Below are positions 37,071 through 48,249 of a stretch of 64,000 bases of DNA, in pieces. Numbering within the stretch: the stretch's first letter is position 1; each line of letters begins with the position of its first letter. The position numbers and the translations under genes were made by a program. Under the pieces are notes generated by a model. It was given only the letters and a program-made list of their open reading frames with translations. It ran no database searches and had not been told where the DNA came from. The stretch comes from Angiostrongylus vasorum (Eukaryota; Nematoda; Chromadorea; Rhabditida; Metastrongylidae). The stretch spans positions 1-64,000 of the forward strand of contig JADANN010000006.1 in the NCBI GenBank assembly GCA_018806985.1, read 5' to 3'.

Positions 37071-37315
37071 TCAGCTTAGCCGAGTTCAACTGCAGATTTG
37101 TGGTCGCTGAACATTCCTGTTGAGGGATGATTGCTGGTAGAACCGTTAGGTAAAGAATTGCCTGAAAGAAAGGCAAGGAGTGGGCCTCGGTGGTGCAGTG
37201 GATAACATGTAAGCACCCGGAAAGGGTAATGAAAGGTTTGAATTTGGACCAATGCCCAAGTTTTCGTAACATCTCAGGACCGTTGTGTTACAAGTACACG
37301 GTGTTATGACAACTC
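37071..37315 (+). repeat. R1 repeat, long copy
   Basis: Upstream block CAGCTTAGCCGAGTTCAACTG, TTCCTGTTGAGGGATGATTGC, then the head GGTGGTGCAGTGGATAACATG with B-box-like GGTTTGAATTTGGACC and a degraded body. Colinear with 41,132-41,372. Confidence 0.65.
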
Positions 37316-37319
37316 TTTT

Positions 37320-38485
37320 GTTAAACAAATACTTTTCTCTACAATATTACTATGTATCTTTGGAATATCATGGCCTTATCGATCGCATTTAAGGTCAAAG
37401 ACTGCGAAGCTCGACGTCTCATTGAGTGCTAGTTGTCGAACAGAAAACCAAAACTACCGATAAACCCTCGGTTACATGAATTTAATAAACTGATTGCTTT
37501 AAACCCGCCACGCTTCCACTTTGACACTCTCCTTGTTTAGTTTTAACGCTGACTTTTTGTAAGGTGAAGGGTTTACAAGGTGAAACCATCTCGCCAAAAT
37601 TGTTTACTAGTACCTCGAAGAGCAATCGCGCTAAAATTAAAACGGAGCAAAATCGGGGCTAAGATCGATGATGCTTGTAGTAGTCGAAGTAGTGGATGAA
37701 GTGTGGGAAATTTCCATGGAGCAGTTTTCTGAAAGGTGTAGAATTTTCGTAATGAGAAAAATATCGAAAAGAATAGACCCGAAGTTCAGCTATTGCTCAC
37801 CAATTTTTTCAGTGGAGGAAAGGCTTGTTGTAGAATTCTGCAATCGTTCGGTGACATATTCTTCATGTCACCTTGAAGACTGAATAAAATGAATAGATAA
37901 AGTAGATGGTATAGGTAAGTGTTAATATCTGGGGAAATTTAATGAATTTCTCTTGACGCTTTCAGGGCGGCACTGTTTTGTAGTATTCCCTTATGTAGGA
38001 GACCGAAGTAGTGAAAAAGCTGAAGTTTTCGACACTGGTTAGGTTTTCTTAAGAACAACGACAGAATTGCTCTCACATTAATAATGAATTCCTTTCCTCT
38101 CTGAGTGAGCTGCGCTGTTGCCGATTGGAAGTCGATAATCTTTTGATAAAGAGGTCGATTTTTGTTGAATAGGTAGAGACCTCTAGACATCTAATGTGTT
38201 ATTGTTGATTTTCGTAATCCATATTATCATTTCAGTACCATTTCGACAAGCTACCCTTAAAAAACAACTAATTCTATTTCCACTCCTGTCATTCGATGAA
38301 TAGCGAGAGCGTTAAGGAGATACTAGCGACTTCATTGCTAATAACCCATTCATTGAAAGTAGAGAGAGAAGAAATCAGATTATTAAAGCTGAGTAAAAGC
38401 AACGAAGCAAATAACTTTAGTTTCATCATCATTCACTGTTTCTTCTTATTGTGAACAGAATGTAAACACGACTGAGAGAAAGACA
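37320..38485. other. gene-free stretch
   Basis: No supported gene or known repeat. Short open frames only. Confidence 0.35.
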
Positions 38486-38490
38486 TAACA

Positions 38491-38660
38491 GGACTCGTAT
38501 AGTGTGGTGGTGAACGTGCTAGCACTTGGGAAGGGTAAAACTGTTCGATCTACACCCCAGACACCTCCGGTCCGAAGTTTTGCAGATATCTCAGCAACAT
38601 TGGGGTCATATTTCACGTCATTCACTGCCATGAAAAAATAATAGGCAGTAAATAAAAGTG
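38491..38660 (+). repeat. R1 tRNA-promoter repeat with intact tail hairpin
   Basis: Head ATAGTGTGGTGGTGAACG, B-box-like CTGTTCGATCTACACC, body GCAGATATCTCAGCAACATTG and tail CTGCCATGAAAAAATAATAGGCAG followed by TAAATAAAA. CTGCC and GGCAG can pair as a small stem just before the A-rich end. Confidence 0.75.
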
Positions 38661-39321
38661 GGCACAACAAAAAAAATTTTTTTCGAGGTGCTTCTTGTGT
38701 TGTGTACAGGAGAATTTGAGCAAAAAGCAAGGCAAAAATTGATGTTTTCCGTTTGTTTGTTTCACCTTCAATTCTAGTCATTTTTATCTTTCTTAGTGCA
38801 AAATCTAGATATATATGCTTACTTTTTTTCGATCGAAGGAATTGTAAAATTAGTCTTCTACCAGAGACGCTTCATTTGTGTATCCTTGCTTGTATAAATT
38901 CACCAGCAGATTTACATCGTCGTTCGTGTATCTCGAAATCTCGGTAACCACAAAACCGACATCTTGTGGCACCACCTCCATTATGACCGCGCAGAGAACA
39001 AAGGTCCCAGGCAAAAGTCGCATTGCAGGTTGAATAAAGAGCAAACAGATTGCTGTTGTTGTTCAAAATGGAAGAATTGATTTGAAAACAGTCGCAAGGG
39101 CCTTCGTTTAAAATTGAAGGCACTCGTCAGCCGAGACAGCTTCATTTCTTTTCCAATGATTCATCTTCTTATCTACTTTCGCCGATATTTCTGTCGAAAT
39201 GTTTAGAAAACATAGCACAATTACGGCCACCAACTTCCATGCAATCATTTGAATACGTTATTGACGCCGGTTTTCACTGCAAGAAATTTTTTGTGAAAGA
39301 ACATCTTAGATATTGCACTTA

Positions 39322-39322
<1 letters not shown>

Positions 39323-39366
<44 letters not shown>

Positions 39367-39382
39367 CATATATATATATATA
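39323..39382. repeat. (TA)n microsatellite
   Basis: About 60 bp of TA repeat with TTTATATATATACAT interruptions. Confidence 0.95.
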
Positions 39383-39414
39383 TGTATGGTCATATCGTTT
39401 TGTTCTTCACAATA

Positions 39415-39862
39415 CTTCCAGTTATTCTTGAGAATCAGCCGCACAAAGTCCCAAATGGGTGTGGAAAGTGCATAGGTCAGGTCAAAAAGTCAGCTCTAAA
39501 GTATGAGACGGGGTCGCACGTGATCAAGAAGCACTCTGCTGCTGGGGTCCATTCTTGGAATTTTAGAGTTTATCCAAAGGGCTTCAAGACGTGCGCTCTG
39601 ATGTTTTTGTACTCTGGCTTAAGGTTTGAGAAGTTCTACTTCGAAATCTTCCGCGTTGTTTCATCGTGTCCAATGTTTGCTTATTGGGGGTGTTCTGTTT
39701 GACTTGCCCCCTCCCCAACTAGACGCTCTTGTACTTGAACGCCGAGAGGTCTATCCATTTCGCCAACGTATTCGTGCTTATACCTTTTAAAGAAGGCAGA
39801 TACACTCAGGCGAGCTCATTCAATCAGCGTCTCTGTTAGGGTAAATTGTGCAGTTGCGCTTT
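39415..39862 (-). pseudogene. PLE GIY-YIG region relic
   Basis: Reverse complement matches the best PLE copy over the GIY-YIG endonuclease and linker. On the plus strand, GAGAGGTCTATCCATTTCGCCAACGTATTCGTGCTTATACC corresponds in blocks to 42,424-42,455, and TTCTTGGAATTTTAGAGTTTATCC to the CTGGAATTAATCC region near 42,257. Heavy divergence and indels. It is followed directly by an R1 fragment. Confidence 0.65.
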
Positions 39863-39865
39863 CGG

Positions 39866-40010
39866 AATGGTACGAACGCGCTATTATCCCTTTCCGGAGG
39901 TTAACGAGTTCACGCAGTACACCATACGAGTTCTTCGTTTCGTATACCACTCACCAAGTTTTCCTGTCTGCCAGCGCCAACAGCAATCACCTATTGATGG
40001 GGTTGCTCTT
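39866..40010 (-). repeat. R1 repeat, head and upstream block
   Basis: On the plus strand, GCGCTATTATCCCTTTCCGG, GTACACCATACGAG, CAACAGCAATCACCTATTGATGGGG and GGGAGCGCAAATC are in the same order as 45,255-45,395. The body is missing, truncated at the PLE junction. Confidence 0.55.
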
Positions 40011-40066
40011 GGGAGCGCAAATCAGCATGGAACCTACTTAAGCTGGCGCCGTAGTTGGAATTACAA

Positions 40067-40150
40067 TGTTGACTTTTTATTTGCTGCCTACTACAATTTT
40101 TCACGGCAGGGTATTATGTTAAATACAGCCATAATGAAGCAGAGACAATT
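40067..40150 (-). repeat. R1 repeat, 3' end only
   Basis: Reverse complement of the R1 tail: TATTTGCTGCCTACTACAATT, TTTCACGGCAGGGTATTATG on the plus strand. The CTGCC/GGCAG stem is conserved. Confidence 0.6.
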
Positions 40151-40239
40151 TTAAAAACCGATTTTTTATAACCCTCGACATAAATAGCTGATATTTTTTT
40201 TCGTGTGATCTTATAAACTAACCTGGTTGAGGTGATGCG

Positions 40240-40925
40240 AGGTTGGTATAGGTTTTCGCAGTCGTAGTCGTTGTTGTTGGTGTTGCTGGTCGATGGCTGG
40301 CATTTCGGCGACTTCGTCTTCCTCAGAGCCTGGATGCATTTTGTGTAACAATAGCCTTATATTCGGCAAAAATATCTATAGTATTAATGAAGATCAAACG
40401 TATAAATAAACGCCATATTAACCAAAAAAAACTACTCACCGTGCTGCTGTGAGTGGGGCTGCCCACGAGTTACTCACGTGGGATGGGGGAGAGAGACCTA
40501 CGGCGGTCAAGAAGTCATTTTGAAATAAGGTGTCAGATTACGAGTGATAGTGAGGCATTCGCCTTTCCGGTTCATCCTGGGATTTTTGAAATTTGTGAAA
40601 AACGCCTCAAAAGTCTTGCGCGTTGCTGTTTTCGATTCCTGCGCTAGGATCCGGACAGCCACTTCAGAATCATCGCTATTGCGCTTTTTGTGCCCATTGT
40701 GTACTTAGAGGAGTGCTTTGACGAATTTTAAGTTTCCCATCTAGATGTTCTTTTGTGCTGAAATATAGCGACTTATCAGTTTCACCAATGTAGTCCTCAC
40801 CGCTGGCTTTAGCGCTAGATCAAGTATATTGTACCTGAACTCATGCAAATCCCGTCCTTCCCGTAGGACAGATCACACAGTTTTCTGAGCTGCATAAACA
40901 CGGATAAATCACGGAGGTGATTGTG
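40240..40925 (-). pseudogene. PLE 3' half relic with hammerhead-like end
   Basis: Minus strand. 40,925-40,535 matches the linker and GIY-YIG region of the best copy, indel-rich; on the plus strand, 'tttcaccaatgtagtcctc', 'gtacctgaactcatgcaa', and 'cttgcgcgttgctgttttcgattcctgcgc'. At 40,293-40,333 is a hammerhead-like block CAGGCTCTGAGGAAGACG ... GCCGAAATGCCAGCC with stem I GGCT/AGCC but no cleavable NUH triplet in the right place. A CAACACCAACAACAACGACTACGAC tail follows. Confidence 0.7.
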
Positions 40926-41131
40926 GCCTAATTGAAGGCGTAGCGTATTGTGTGGGTGTTCAATGACCGCCATCTAACTTTCTATTACTTTTAACTTTGA
41001 AAGCAATTTTCAAATTATGTGAAACACAACCTCAGTAATACTGAGAAATTCGCAAAAACTTGGACCCCAGGCCCAAAAAAAAATTCAGCGGCATTAAATA
41101 AAAATGTTAAATATTGAGATTTCGACTATAG

Positions 41132-41372
41132 CCTCAGCTTAACCGAATTCAATGTCGATTTGTGCTCCCTAGATCATTTGCGTAGGGTAAAAAAAAGTGG
41201 TTGAGAAAAAGGCAAAGCAAGGACACGGTGGTGTAGTGGTTAGCAGGTGATCCCTGGAAAGGGTAATTGTGTGTTCAAAGCCGATCTGGTATTCTGAATC
41301 TTGCAATCGCCATTGTGGTCGTATTTGAATAAGCTGCCGTGGGAAAATAATAGTCAGTGGACAAAAAAACGT
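41132..41372 (+). repeat. R1 repeat, long copy with good A and B boxes
   Basis: Upstream block CAGCTTAACCGAATTCAATG from 41,132. A box TGGTGTAGTGG at 41,229-41,239 and B box GTTCAAAGCC at 41,273-41,282, 44 nt apart as in a tRNA. The body GCAATCGCCATTGTGGTCGTA and tail CTGCCGTGGGAAAATAATAGTCAG follow. It is the clearest Pol III promoter of the family. Confidence 0.7.
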
Positions 41373-41877
41373 AAACAATGTTTAGCTTTACGAGATTCCC
41401 CACCGAAAGCGCTGCAGCCGCAAGACCAGCGCTACACTAGCGGACGGCCCCACGTGTGGTTAGACGAGATGAGCCTTGACATAAAAATGAAAAAAATACG
41501 TCTTTTGCGATCCCGAATATCAGAGTTCTACTGTGGTGGAACAACAGAACTTGATCTTAATTGTTGACGATTACACAATTAACAGTTTCTGTTTGAATTA
41601 AGTTCACCGTTCAGTAGTTTGGTGGGAGAATGTCCCGAAAGAAAGAAATGACACTCAACGACTCTTTAGAACGAGCAGAAACCACTGGGGGTAATTTCGC
41701 GCGCAGCAAAGAGAAATACGAGGTATTCTGACGGGCGCTTGAGCCACTCGATGATCGAGGCGACTATAGACGATGCAGGTGATAACTTAGAAGAAAACAG
41801 CTTTTTTGGTAGAGTTTGGCCGCCAATAAAAAAATGTGTAACTCCCACGTCCGACTTTCTATTAACCTCGGAAATGA

Positions 41878-44730
41878 TCAAGTAATTCTTCGTATTCTTG
41901 TTGAGCAAACACGAGGTGTTATTTTTATTCTTTAATCACGAACAAGCTGACGTTTCGGCGGATTTCGCCTTCCTCAGAGCCTGGAAAGGTCAAGTTGACA
42001 GCAATCTATTCGGCCAAACACCTCCATAACCAAACAGAGAAAACGCTGAACCAAGATTTCAATCACATTGAACACAGCTCTGCACACTCACCGCTTTCTA
42101 TGAGGCTTCTACTGAGTATGTCGCGTGAAGACCAACCGCACAGAGTTCGCATGGAAGCGTAATATGCCCCTCCCATCAAAATAACAGCCTTATATACTGC
42201 CCAATATCACGCGTGATAATGAGGCATTCTTCCAGGCGGTTCATTTTCGGATTTCTGGAATTAATCCAGAACGCCTCGAGAGTTTTGCGCGCTTGTGTTC
42301 TCGATTCCTGCGCGAGGATCGTGACACGTACTTTCCTCCCCGCTATGTCTCTGGGTCCTATGCGTGCCTAGTGGGGTATTTGGTTTACGTTTGCCGACTA
42401 GGTGTTCTTTTATGCGGACACAGAGGGGTCTGCCCGTTTCGCCAATGTATTCGTCTCCGCACGTCTTACAGGAGATCAGATAAACTGTACCCGAGCTCAT
42501 GCAATCATCGTCTCTACCATTAGGGCAAACTATGCAATTTTGCGTTGCACATAGACGGTCATATAGGCGGTTACGAACTAGTTGGCGCCTAAGATTACTC
42601 GGTGGCATTTCAACTACGTTTACCGAATTCTCTAGACCCGCCCTTCTTAAGCAGCGTTTTATAGCTGCACTTACATCATTTGAGATGAAGGGTAGGATAA
42701 ACGGGACCATTTTATCGCTAGAGTTGTCGTTTGGAGGCCTAGGATTTCCTCTACACCTGTCCCGAGCTACAGTTTCGTAGCCATTAGAAATGGCTATTTT
42801 CCGCGCCAAGTTCCGGGACTCCTCCCTCTGCTCTCTTCCCGTGCACACGTTGGTTGCTGTTCGAAACATGTTTCTTACCAGCGCCCTTTTCGTGTGAGAG
42901 GGGTTAGAGGAGAGGTAATGAACCAAGATGTTTTTATTACTTGGCTTTCGGTACCACTTCGTAATGTAGCCATTTTCTGACAGGCTAATTTGGACGTTCA
43001 GGAACGGAAGCCAGTTTTCTTTCGGTTTCTCTCGGGTGAACTTGATATACTCTGACTGTTCATTCAACAACTCGAAACATTTGTCCATTTCCTCCTGTGT
43101 TGAGCAAAGGACAAAACAGTCATCTATATATCTACAGTAGAGTAGCGGCCCGAGATCGATCACCGGTGCTTCCATCTTAGACATAAACGCAATGGCCAGG
43201 CTTGGTGCCAGTCGTTGTCCCATTGCCAACCCTCTTATTTGAGCGTAGTACTTTCCGGGCCATCTGAAGATTGAGCAGCTCAAGCATTCTTTTAAGAGTG
43301 CCATCAACTTTCGTGTCGCATCAGGAGTTCGAATATGGCTTGCATTGCGGAGTCATTCGACACGTTTGTATAGAGGGCGGTAACGTCGAACGACTCCATC
43401 ACGTACGCGCTGCTGGGCTGCGCAGTACGTAGACGATCCAGAAACATCTGGGTATTCGTAAGATGGGCTGGAATGTGTTTCAACAACTGGTTAAATAATA
43501 GGGTTAAAGACCATGTTATCCTATCCGTTGGCCCGTCTACACAGCTAATGATTGGTCTAACCTTAAACAATGATGGATCGGTAGACGCAATATCATCGCT
43601 GGATACTAGCTTATGAGTTTTTTATAAGCATGTACAAGACGGGACATGTTGGTAACTCAACTTTTAGTTGAGAGATAACTGATGGTTTTAAACCAGCAGC
43701 CCTTGCCATTTTGGCCCATTCGTGGTTCAATTTTTTGGTATTTACTTTTAAACTCCTTCTCAGATGATGGACGATAAAGCGAAGCATCTTCAAGATGCTT
43801 TTTCGTTATTTCAACATCTAACTGATGGGGAATTACGACAAACTCTCCACCCTTATCACTAACGGATAGTCTTCGGTTTTTTAACCTTATCAGCTCTCGT
43901 ACCTCTCGCATACCACGTTTTTGCACTGCAGTGAGGTTTGAGCTGTGTCTTTTCGCGCGATAGTGATTAAGGACTTTGAAAGTTTCACTCGTAAACATCC
44001 GAAATTTAACATCAACTTCATTATTGGGCTCTTGTTGTCTAAAGAACGGCTGAGGAAATGGTGCTATTGGTAAGGCCCTCACTTTTTGTTCGCGCCCATT
44101 TTGCGCTTCATCTCTAGCTTTTTTGCGGAGTCTATCTTGAAGTTCACGTAAATTGCGTGCGACCCTACGCAAGGTTATCTTAGAAATGGGTCCAGATGGT
44201 GAGAAACTCGGTACCAATTCTAATAACGAGCGCGCACCGTCAGGGAGAGTCATGCCTCCTAACACGGTTAGCCTTGGATTTTCTTGCACATTATTTTTTC
44301 CTACTGTGGCCTGTTTGATGTTCGTTAGCGGTATTTCTGTGCGCTCTTGAGGCCGTGTTATGCGATTTACTCAAAAGTCTTTGAATTTTCTCCGCACCTT
44401 AGCATTAGACGTAATAGAGTTGCAAACAACTCTGACCCACCCACTATTCTCCTCCTGAAGCGGTCCTCAATATGCTGAGCACAATACTTTTCCTTCGTCT
44501 CGCACTTCTTCCACTTGGCGAACATCTCGTTTTGTCGGCTTCGTAGACAGGTGCGTAGTATTCGCAATTCGATGTCCAGTACTTGGTGACGTCCTCTGGT
44601 AGTCCGCATACATCGTGTAGTCGCCTTCGTTTGATGAAGTTCGGGACGACTCGGTGTTTTAGACAGCCGCGGAGAAAGTGTGTTCACTGTCGAGCTAAGA
44701 CGATTTTTTTGTCTTAGTGACAGCACCTCT
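41878..44730 (-). pseudogene. near-full-length Penelope-like element (PLE), best copy in the window
   Basis: Minus strand, about 2.85 kb. Coding blocks run in order. N-terminal extension 44,726-44,367. N-terminal region 44,289-43,657, with PFPQPFFRQQEP, VDVKFRMFTSE and VSDKGGEFVVIPHQLDVE. Reverse transcriptase start 43,793-43,304, with RPIISCVDGPTDRITW and motif A SFDVTALYTNV. RT core, linker and GIY-YIG 43,307-42,261. Within that last 348-codon frame, GLAMGQRLAPSLA is at residues 27-39, the catalytic YIDD at 60-63, a Cys-rich linker at 253-269 (CATQNCIVCPNGRDDDC), and the GIY-YIG core at about 275-302 (VYLISCKTCGDEYIGETG ... RIKEH). Frameshifts near 44,360, 43,700, 43,620, 43,305 and 42,330 make it inactive. 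Known PLEs retrotranspose with a TERT-like RT and GIY-YIG endonuclease; this architecture fits the endonuclease-containing PLEs. A 3' UTR with a hammerhead-like motif follows. Confidence 0.9.
41943..41983 (-). ncRNA. hammerhead-ribozyme-like motif of the PLE 3' region, core intact
   Basis: Minus strand reads CAGGCT-CTGAGGA-A-GGCG-AAATC-CGCC-GAAA-C-GTC-AGCTTG. Stem I is 6 bp (CAGGCT with AGCTTG, one G-U pair). The invariant CTGANGA and GAAA are present. Stem II is 4 bp (GGCG/CGCC) with loop AAATC and one bulged A. Cleavage would be expected after GTC. The near-absent stem III matches the minimal type I hammerheads described from Penelope-like elements. The short stem III suggests weak activity as a monomer. 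Confidence 0.6.
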
Positions 44731-44734
44731 TTTG

Positions 44735-45060
44735 CAAGTCGGAAGTATCGTCCTGGTACGCTTCGTAATAAAGCCGTTCCGATTAGTTATCGACTAAAGA
44801 GATAGCAGGTGAAACAGTAGTAAGATGTGCAAGCTTACCACACTTGCAATGATCTCAATGAATTTAATGAGTTTAACAAAACTGAAGGAAGAAAATTGAA
44901 CGATTCTTTGTTGAGCAATAGATAGTTTGTCCAACATGAATATAAGTCATGAACATCGAGCAAAACAAGTTTCTGTCGGGAAGACACTTATCATAGCGAT
45001 CATTGCTGAATTCAAAGTTATTTGTTGCATGCAAAGCTCGTTCAATTGGATGTTGCGAGA
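44735..45060. other. gene-free stretch upstream of the PLE
   Basis: AT-rich, no supported feature. Confidence 0.35.
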
Positions 45061-45067
45061 AAAACAG

Positions 45068-45200
45068 TCACAGTTGAATTGAAAATTGTAAAAACAAAAC
45101 GAAATAAAACGAAAAATACGTGGCTAAATTAGTCGTTTCGAGATGATTCGGCCCTCATAGTATCCTCAAACACATCTCGTAATTCAATTCAATTTCAACG
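45068..45200 (+). repeat. short dispersed repeat also present once in each inverted-repeat arm
   Basis: CACAGTTGAATTGAAAATTG, AAAAATACGTGGCTAAA and CACATCTCGTAATTCAAT match 63,467-63,590 (+) and, in reverse complement, 46,083-46,210. In the arms this repeat directly abuts the 3' end of the A-type PLE, so it is a separate repeat into or beside which the PLE inserted. Confidence 0.6.
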
Positions 45201-45202
45201 AA

Positions 45203-45395
45203 GCTGAGATATTTGCAAAACTCCAGACCGCAAGTGTCTGAGATGGGAAAAGAACGCGCTATTGTCCTTTCCGGGGAGTAACGCGTTCACCACCACACCA
45301 TGCGGGTCCTTCGTTTCTCCTGTCTCTCAGCTAGTTCCATCGATCTTTTTGCCATCAGCAATCACCCGTCAACGGGATTGATCTGGGGAGCCCAC
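45203..45395 (-). repeat. R1 repeat copy
   Basis: Plus-strand reading: GAAGCTGAGATATTTGCAAAAC, CGCGCTATTGTCCTTTCCGG, CACCACACCATGCGG, then the upstream flank GCCATCAGCAATCACCCGTCAACGGG and CTGGGGAGCCCACG. Reverse complement of the 37.1 and 41.2 kb copies. Confidence 0.6.
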
Positions 45396-45866
45396 GTTTT
45401 CATACAGCTTGCACTTCTTATAAACAATATCCACCTTTCGTGCCCACTGCCGAAACATTGTAAGCAGAAGCGCCTCCCACCTCGGTGGCATTTAGTGCAA
45501 ATTTGTAAAAAACGTTTTATAGCAGAACAGTAGTAGTAGTGATTTACTAAGCTTTTGTAGAAGAACACAACGTCTTCATTCCATTGGCACTCGACCGGAT
45601 CTGTTCTAAGAAATGACGATTCCATGGCAAAAAAAACACAGTCAACATAACAAACATATGAGTATTTTAAATCAATTTATCATATAGTAGGTCTCAAGAC
45701 CGAATTCCTGTTATTTTCGGCATTGAATGAATCAGAAATGTCCACGGGCCAACGTGCATATACTTATACATATGTTGGAGTTCATGGTCAAGCCCGTTTG
45801 GGATACGAAGCAGTCGAAGTGGGCAATGGCCAGGGATCACGTTTATGCGTGTGTTGAGGGATAGCG

Positions 45867-46229
45867 GTGTACGCTAGCTCACCACACCTGGCCATAGCGT
45901 ACCATGTCATTGTCTACATCTCAACGGAATTGGGCCGTTACCTGGGGAAACGCGAGAGCGGTCCCCAGCGGCCAACCATCGGTGGGCTTTTGGCCATGAC
46001 CAACGAAAAGGAGTTGGTCGGCAAGAAGGTCGGTCCAGGAAGAGGACCATGCGCTATACGTAGTAAGAATATGAAACTTTCAGCCTGCATTGAATTACAA
46101 GATGTATTTGAAGATACCAGGAAGGCCGCAGTATCTCTATACGACTGGTTTAGCCACGTTTTTTCGTTTTTTTTTCTTTTTTGTTTTTACAATTTTCAAT
46201 TCAACTGTGACTCTCGATATTCTGGTTGA
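45867..46229 (+). other. 120-codon open frame in the left arm, unassigned
   Basis: Starts ATG with MYASSPHLAIAYHVIVYI and runs to 46,229. It overlaps the short dispersed repeat at its end. The equivalent right-arm sequence (63,807-63,445, -) differs by single-base homopolymer indels and is split into two frames. The sequence around ACCATCGGTGGGC ... GGAGTTGGTCGGCAAGAAGG is GC-richer than its surroundings and may be part of another element or an old coding sequence. I do not recognise it. Coding status is doubtful because one arm breaks the frame. Confidence 0.25.
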
Positions 46230-47890
46230 GCAAACACGAGGTGTTTACTTGTCGCAACCACATGATCAACAGCTTCTCGAAAAAAACCTACCGTTTATTA
46301 CGTGCCTTCCACTGAGGAAGAACTGCTGATCAGAGTCGCATATGGTTGATAAATGCACCACCCCATATCAAAAAGTCGATGCGAAGGTACGGGGCCAGAT
46401 CACGTGTGATCTCCAGGCATTCCTCCCTGCTGTTCATTCTAGGCTTCCTGGTATTTATACAAAATGCCTCTAGAAGTTTCCGCGTTGGTGTTTTGGCATC
46501 CTGTGCGAGGATATTGACTTTAATATCAAAATCGTCTCCGCTATGTCTTTGTATCCTGTGCGTGCCTAGTGGCGTGCCTTGTTTTGATTTTCGTATGCCA
46601 TCTAATGTTCTTTTTATGCGGATACTTAAAGCTCTTCCCGTTTCGCCAATATATTCCTCTCCGCAAGTACTACAAGAGATCAGGTATATCGTACCTGAAC
46701 TCATGCAGTCACCGTCCTTGCCATAAGGGCAAATTACGTAGCCTTGTGTTTCGCATAGACGGTCATATAGTCGGTCACGAACTAATTGACGACGAAGGGA
46801 ATCGGGTGGTATTTCAACTATCGCTAGCGATTCCTCTAGAGCTGTCCTTCTTAAGCATCGTTTTATAGCTACCACTTACTTCATCACTGTTGAGGGGCAA
46901 TATAAACGAGGTTTTGTCTTGGCCACGTTTTTTCCTTTCGGGGCATCGCTGCCATTCCTCTTTTAGTTCCCTCTTCGTGCACACAGAGGTGACTGTTCGA
47001 GACATGTTTCCTACAAGCGCCCTCCTTGTGTGTGAAGGGTGGGAGGAGAGGAAATGAACGATGATGTTCTTGTTACTTGGATTTCGGTACCATTTTGTCA
47101 TGTAACCGTTATCCGATAAGTTGATCTGAACGTTAAGAAATGGAAGCCAGTATTCTTTTGGTTTTTCACGGTTAATGTTGATGTACTCAGACTACCCATT
47201 CAACAATTCAAAGCATTTGTCCACTTCGTCCTGAGTAGAGAAGATGACAAAACAGTCATCTATACATCTACAGTAGAGTGCCGGCCAGAGATCAATAACT
47301 GGGGGCTTCTATTTTAGACATAAATGCATTGGCAAGACTTGGCGCCAGTCGCTGTCCCATTGCCAGCCCTCTAATTTGTGCGTAATAATTCCCAGACCAT
47401 CTGATAATCCAGCAGTTTAGGCACTCTTTTAAGAGAGCCATAAGCTGCTGAATAGGCATACACGTGTATTCCTCCTTCATGTTCAACAAGAAGTTAGCGG
47501 GTGGCTTGCATTGCGGAGTCATTCGAAACGTTGGTGTACAAGGCGGAAATGTTAAAGGACTTCATCACGTATGCGTTATTAGGAGACGCGCTACGTAGGC
47601 GTTCTAGGAATATCTGGGTGTTCGTAAGGTGAGCCGGAATATGTTTAAGCAACTGCGAAAGTATTAGGCTTAAAAACCAGGTTATTCTATCCGTTGGCCC
47701 ATCTAAACAACTGATGATGGATCTAACCTTGAAGGGTGTTCGGTTGGTCGACGCAAGACCATCAGCTGATACCAACTTATGTGTTTTAATAAGTAGGTAT
47801 AAGACGGGACATGTTGGTCTATTTCTATAAAGTTGATTTTAAAGTGCGAAATAATCGATGGTTTCTATGCCTTCGACGCTTGCCTCATGG
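46215..47890 (-). pseudogene. A-type PLE copy, left arm, 5'-truncated and broken
   Basis: Minus strand. RT fragments: 47,775-47,494 (VRSIISCLDGPTDRITW, SFNISALYTNV) and 47,522-47,292 (IRGLAMGQRLAPSLANAF). The catalytic segment lies near 47,285-47,230, then linker 47,101-46,814. GIY-YIG 46,875-46,330: DRLCETQGYVICPYGKDGDC, YLISCSTCGEEYIGETGRAL. Frame breaks include a TAG inside the segment equivalent to NGQSEY (near 47,193) and several 1-nt shifts. It starts at about 47,890, inside the reverse transcriptase, so the N-terminal region is lost. The 3' end is GTTTGCTCAACCAGAATATCGAG near 46,215-46,240. No hammerhead core is evident at this 3' end, unlike the B type. Confidence 0.9.
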
Positions 47891-48054
47891 ATATAGGTGC
47901 ACATTTTTTTCACTTTAGTTGTTTAATGGACTCATCACACTCTTTATTTTCCACTTCATCTACCGTCCCCCCGCATCCTCGCCGCGCGACCTAGGTGGTG
48001 CACCGCCCTGTCTGACCCATATATATTACCTGCCATTTCCGAAAAACCAACGAG

Positions 48055-48249
48055 ATGGCGCTAGTGCGATGGCCGGGCTGTTATGCAACGTATATTTGCG
48101 CGGGATTGCTTCCCAACTGTTGCTTCGCTATATTATTCAGTAGGTCCGCAAATGCACGCATCAATCAAAAACTGCCGCGTGGGATCGGCCGGCTCTTCAG
48201 TACCCTGCCGTATTGGCTTATCCGACTTGAAACGCGCAGATTTTGTTGA
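48055..48249 (+). other. small open frame, left-arm version, frameshifted relative to right arm
   Basis: ATG at 48,055 gives MALVRWPGCYATYICAGLLP and ends at 48,249 after 64 codons. The right-arm counterpart (61,620-61,390, -) is 76 codons, because left CAGTACCCTGCC has one C more than right CAGTACCTGCC. I do not recognise the product. A TATA-like ATATATATT lies about 30 bp upstream of the ATG. Probably not a gene, but it is the only non-retroelement frame shared by both arms. Confidence 0.2.

Noticed and set aside
42293..42780. Plus-strand frames of 76-93 codons
   Set aside because: Antisense shadows of the PLE coding sequence.
46215..46330. Hammerhead core at the 3' end of the A-type PLE
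   Set aside because: CTGAGGAAG is present on the plus strand, but no GAAA half or pairing stems follow in the right arrangement.
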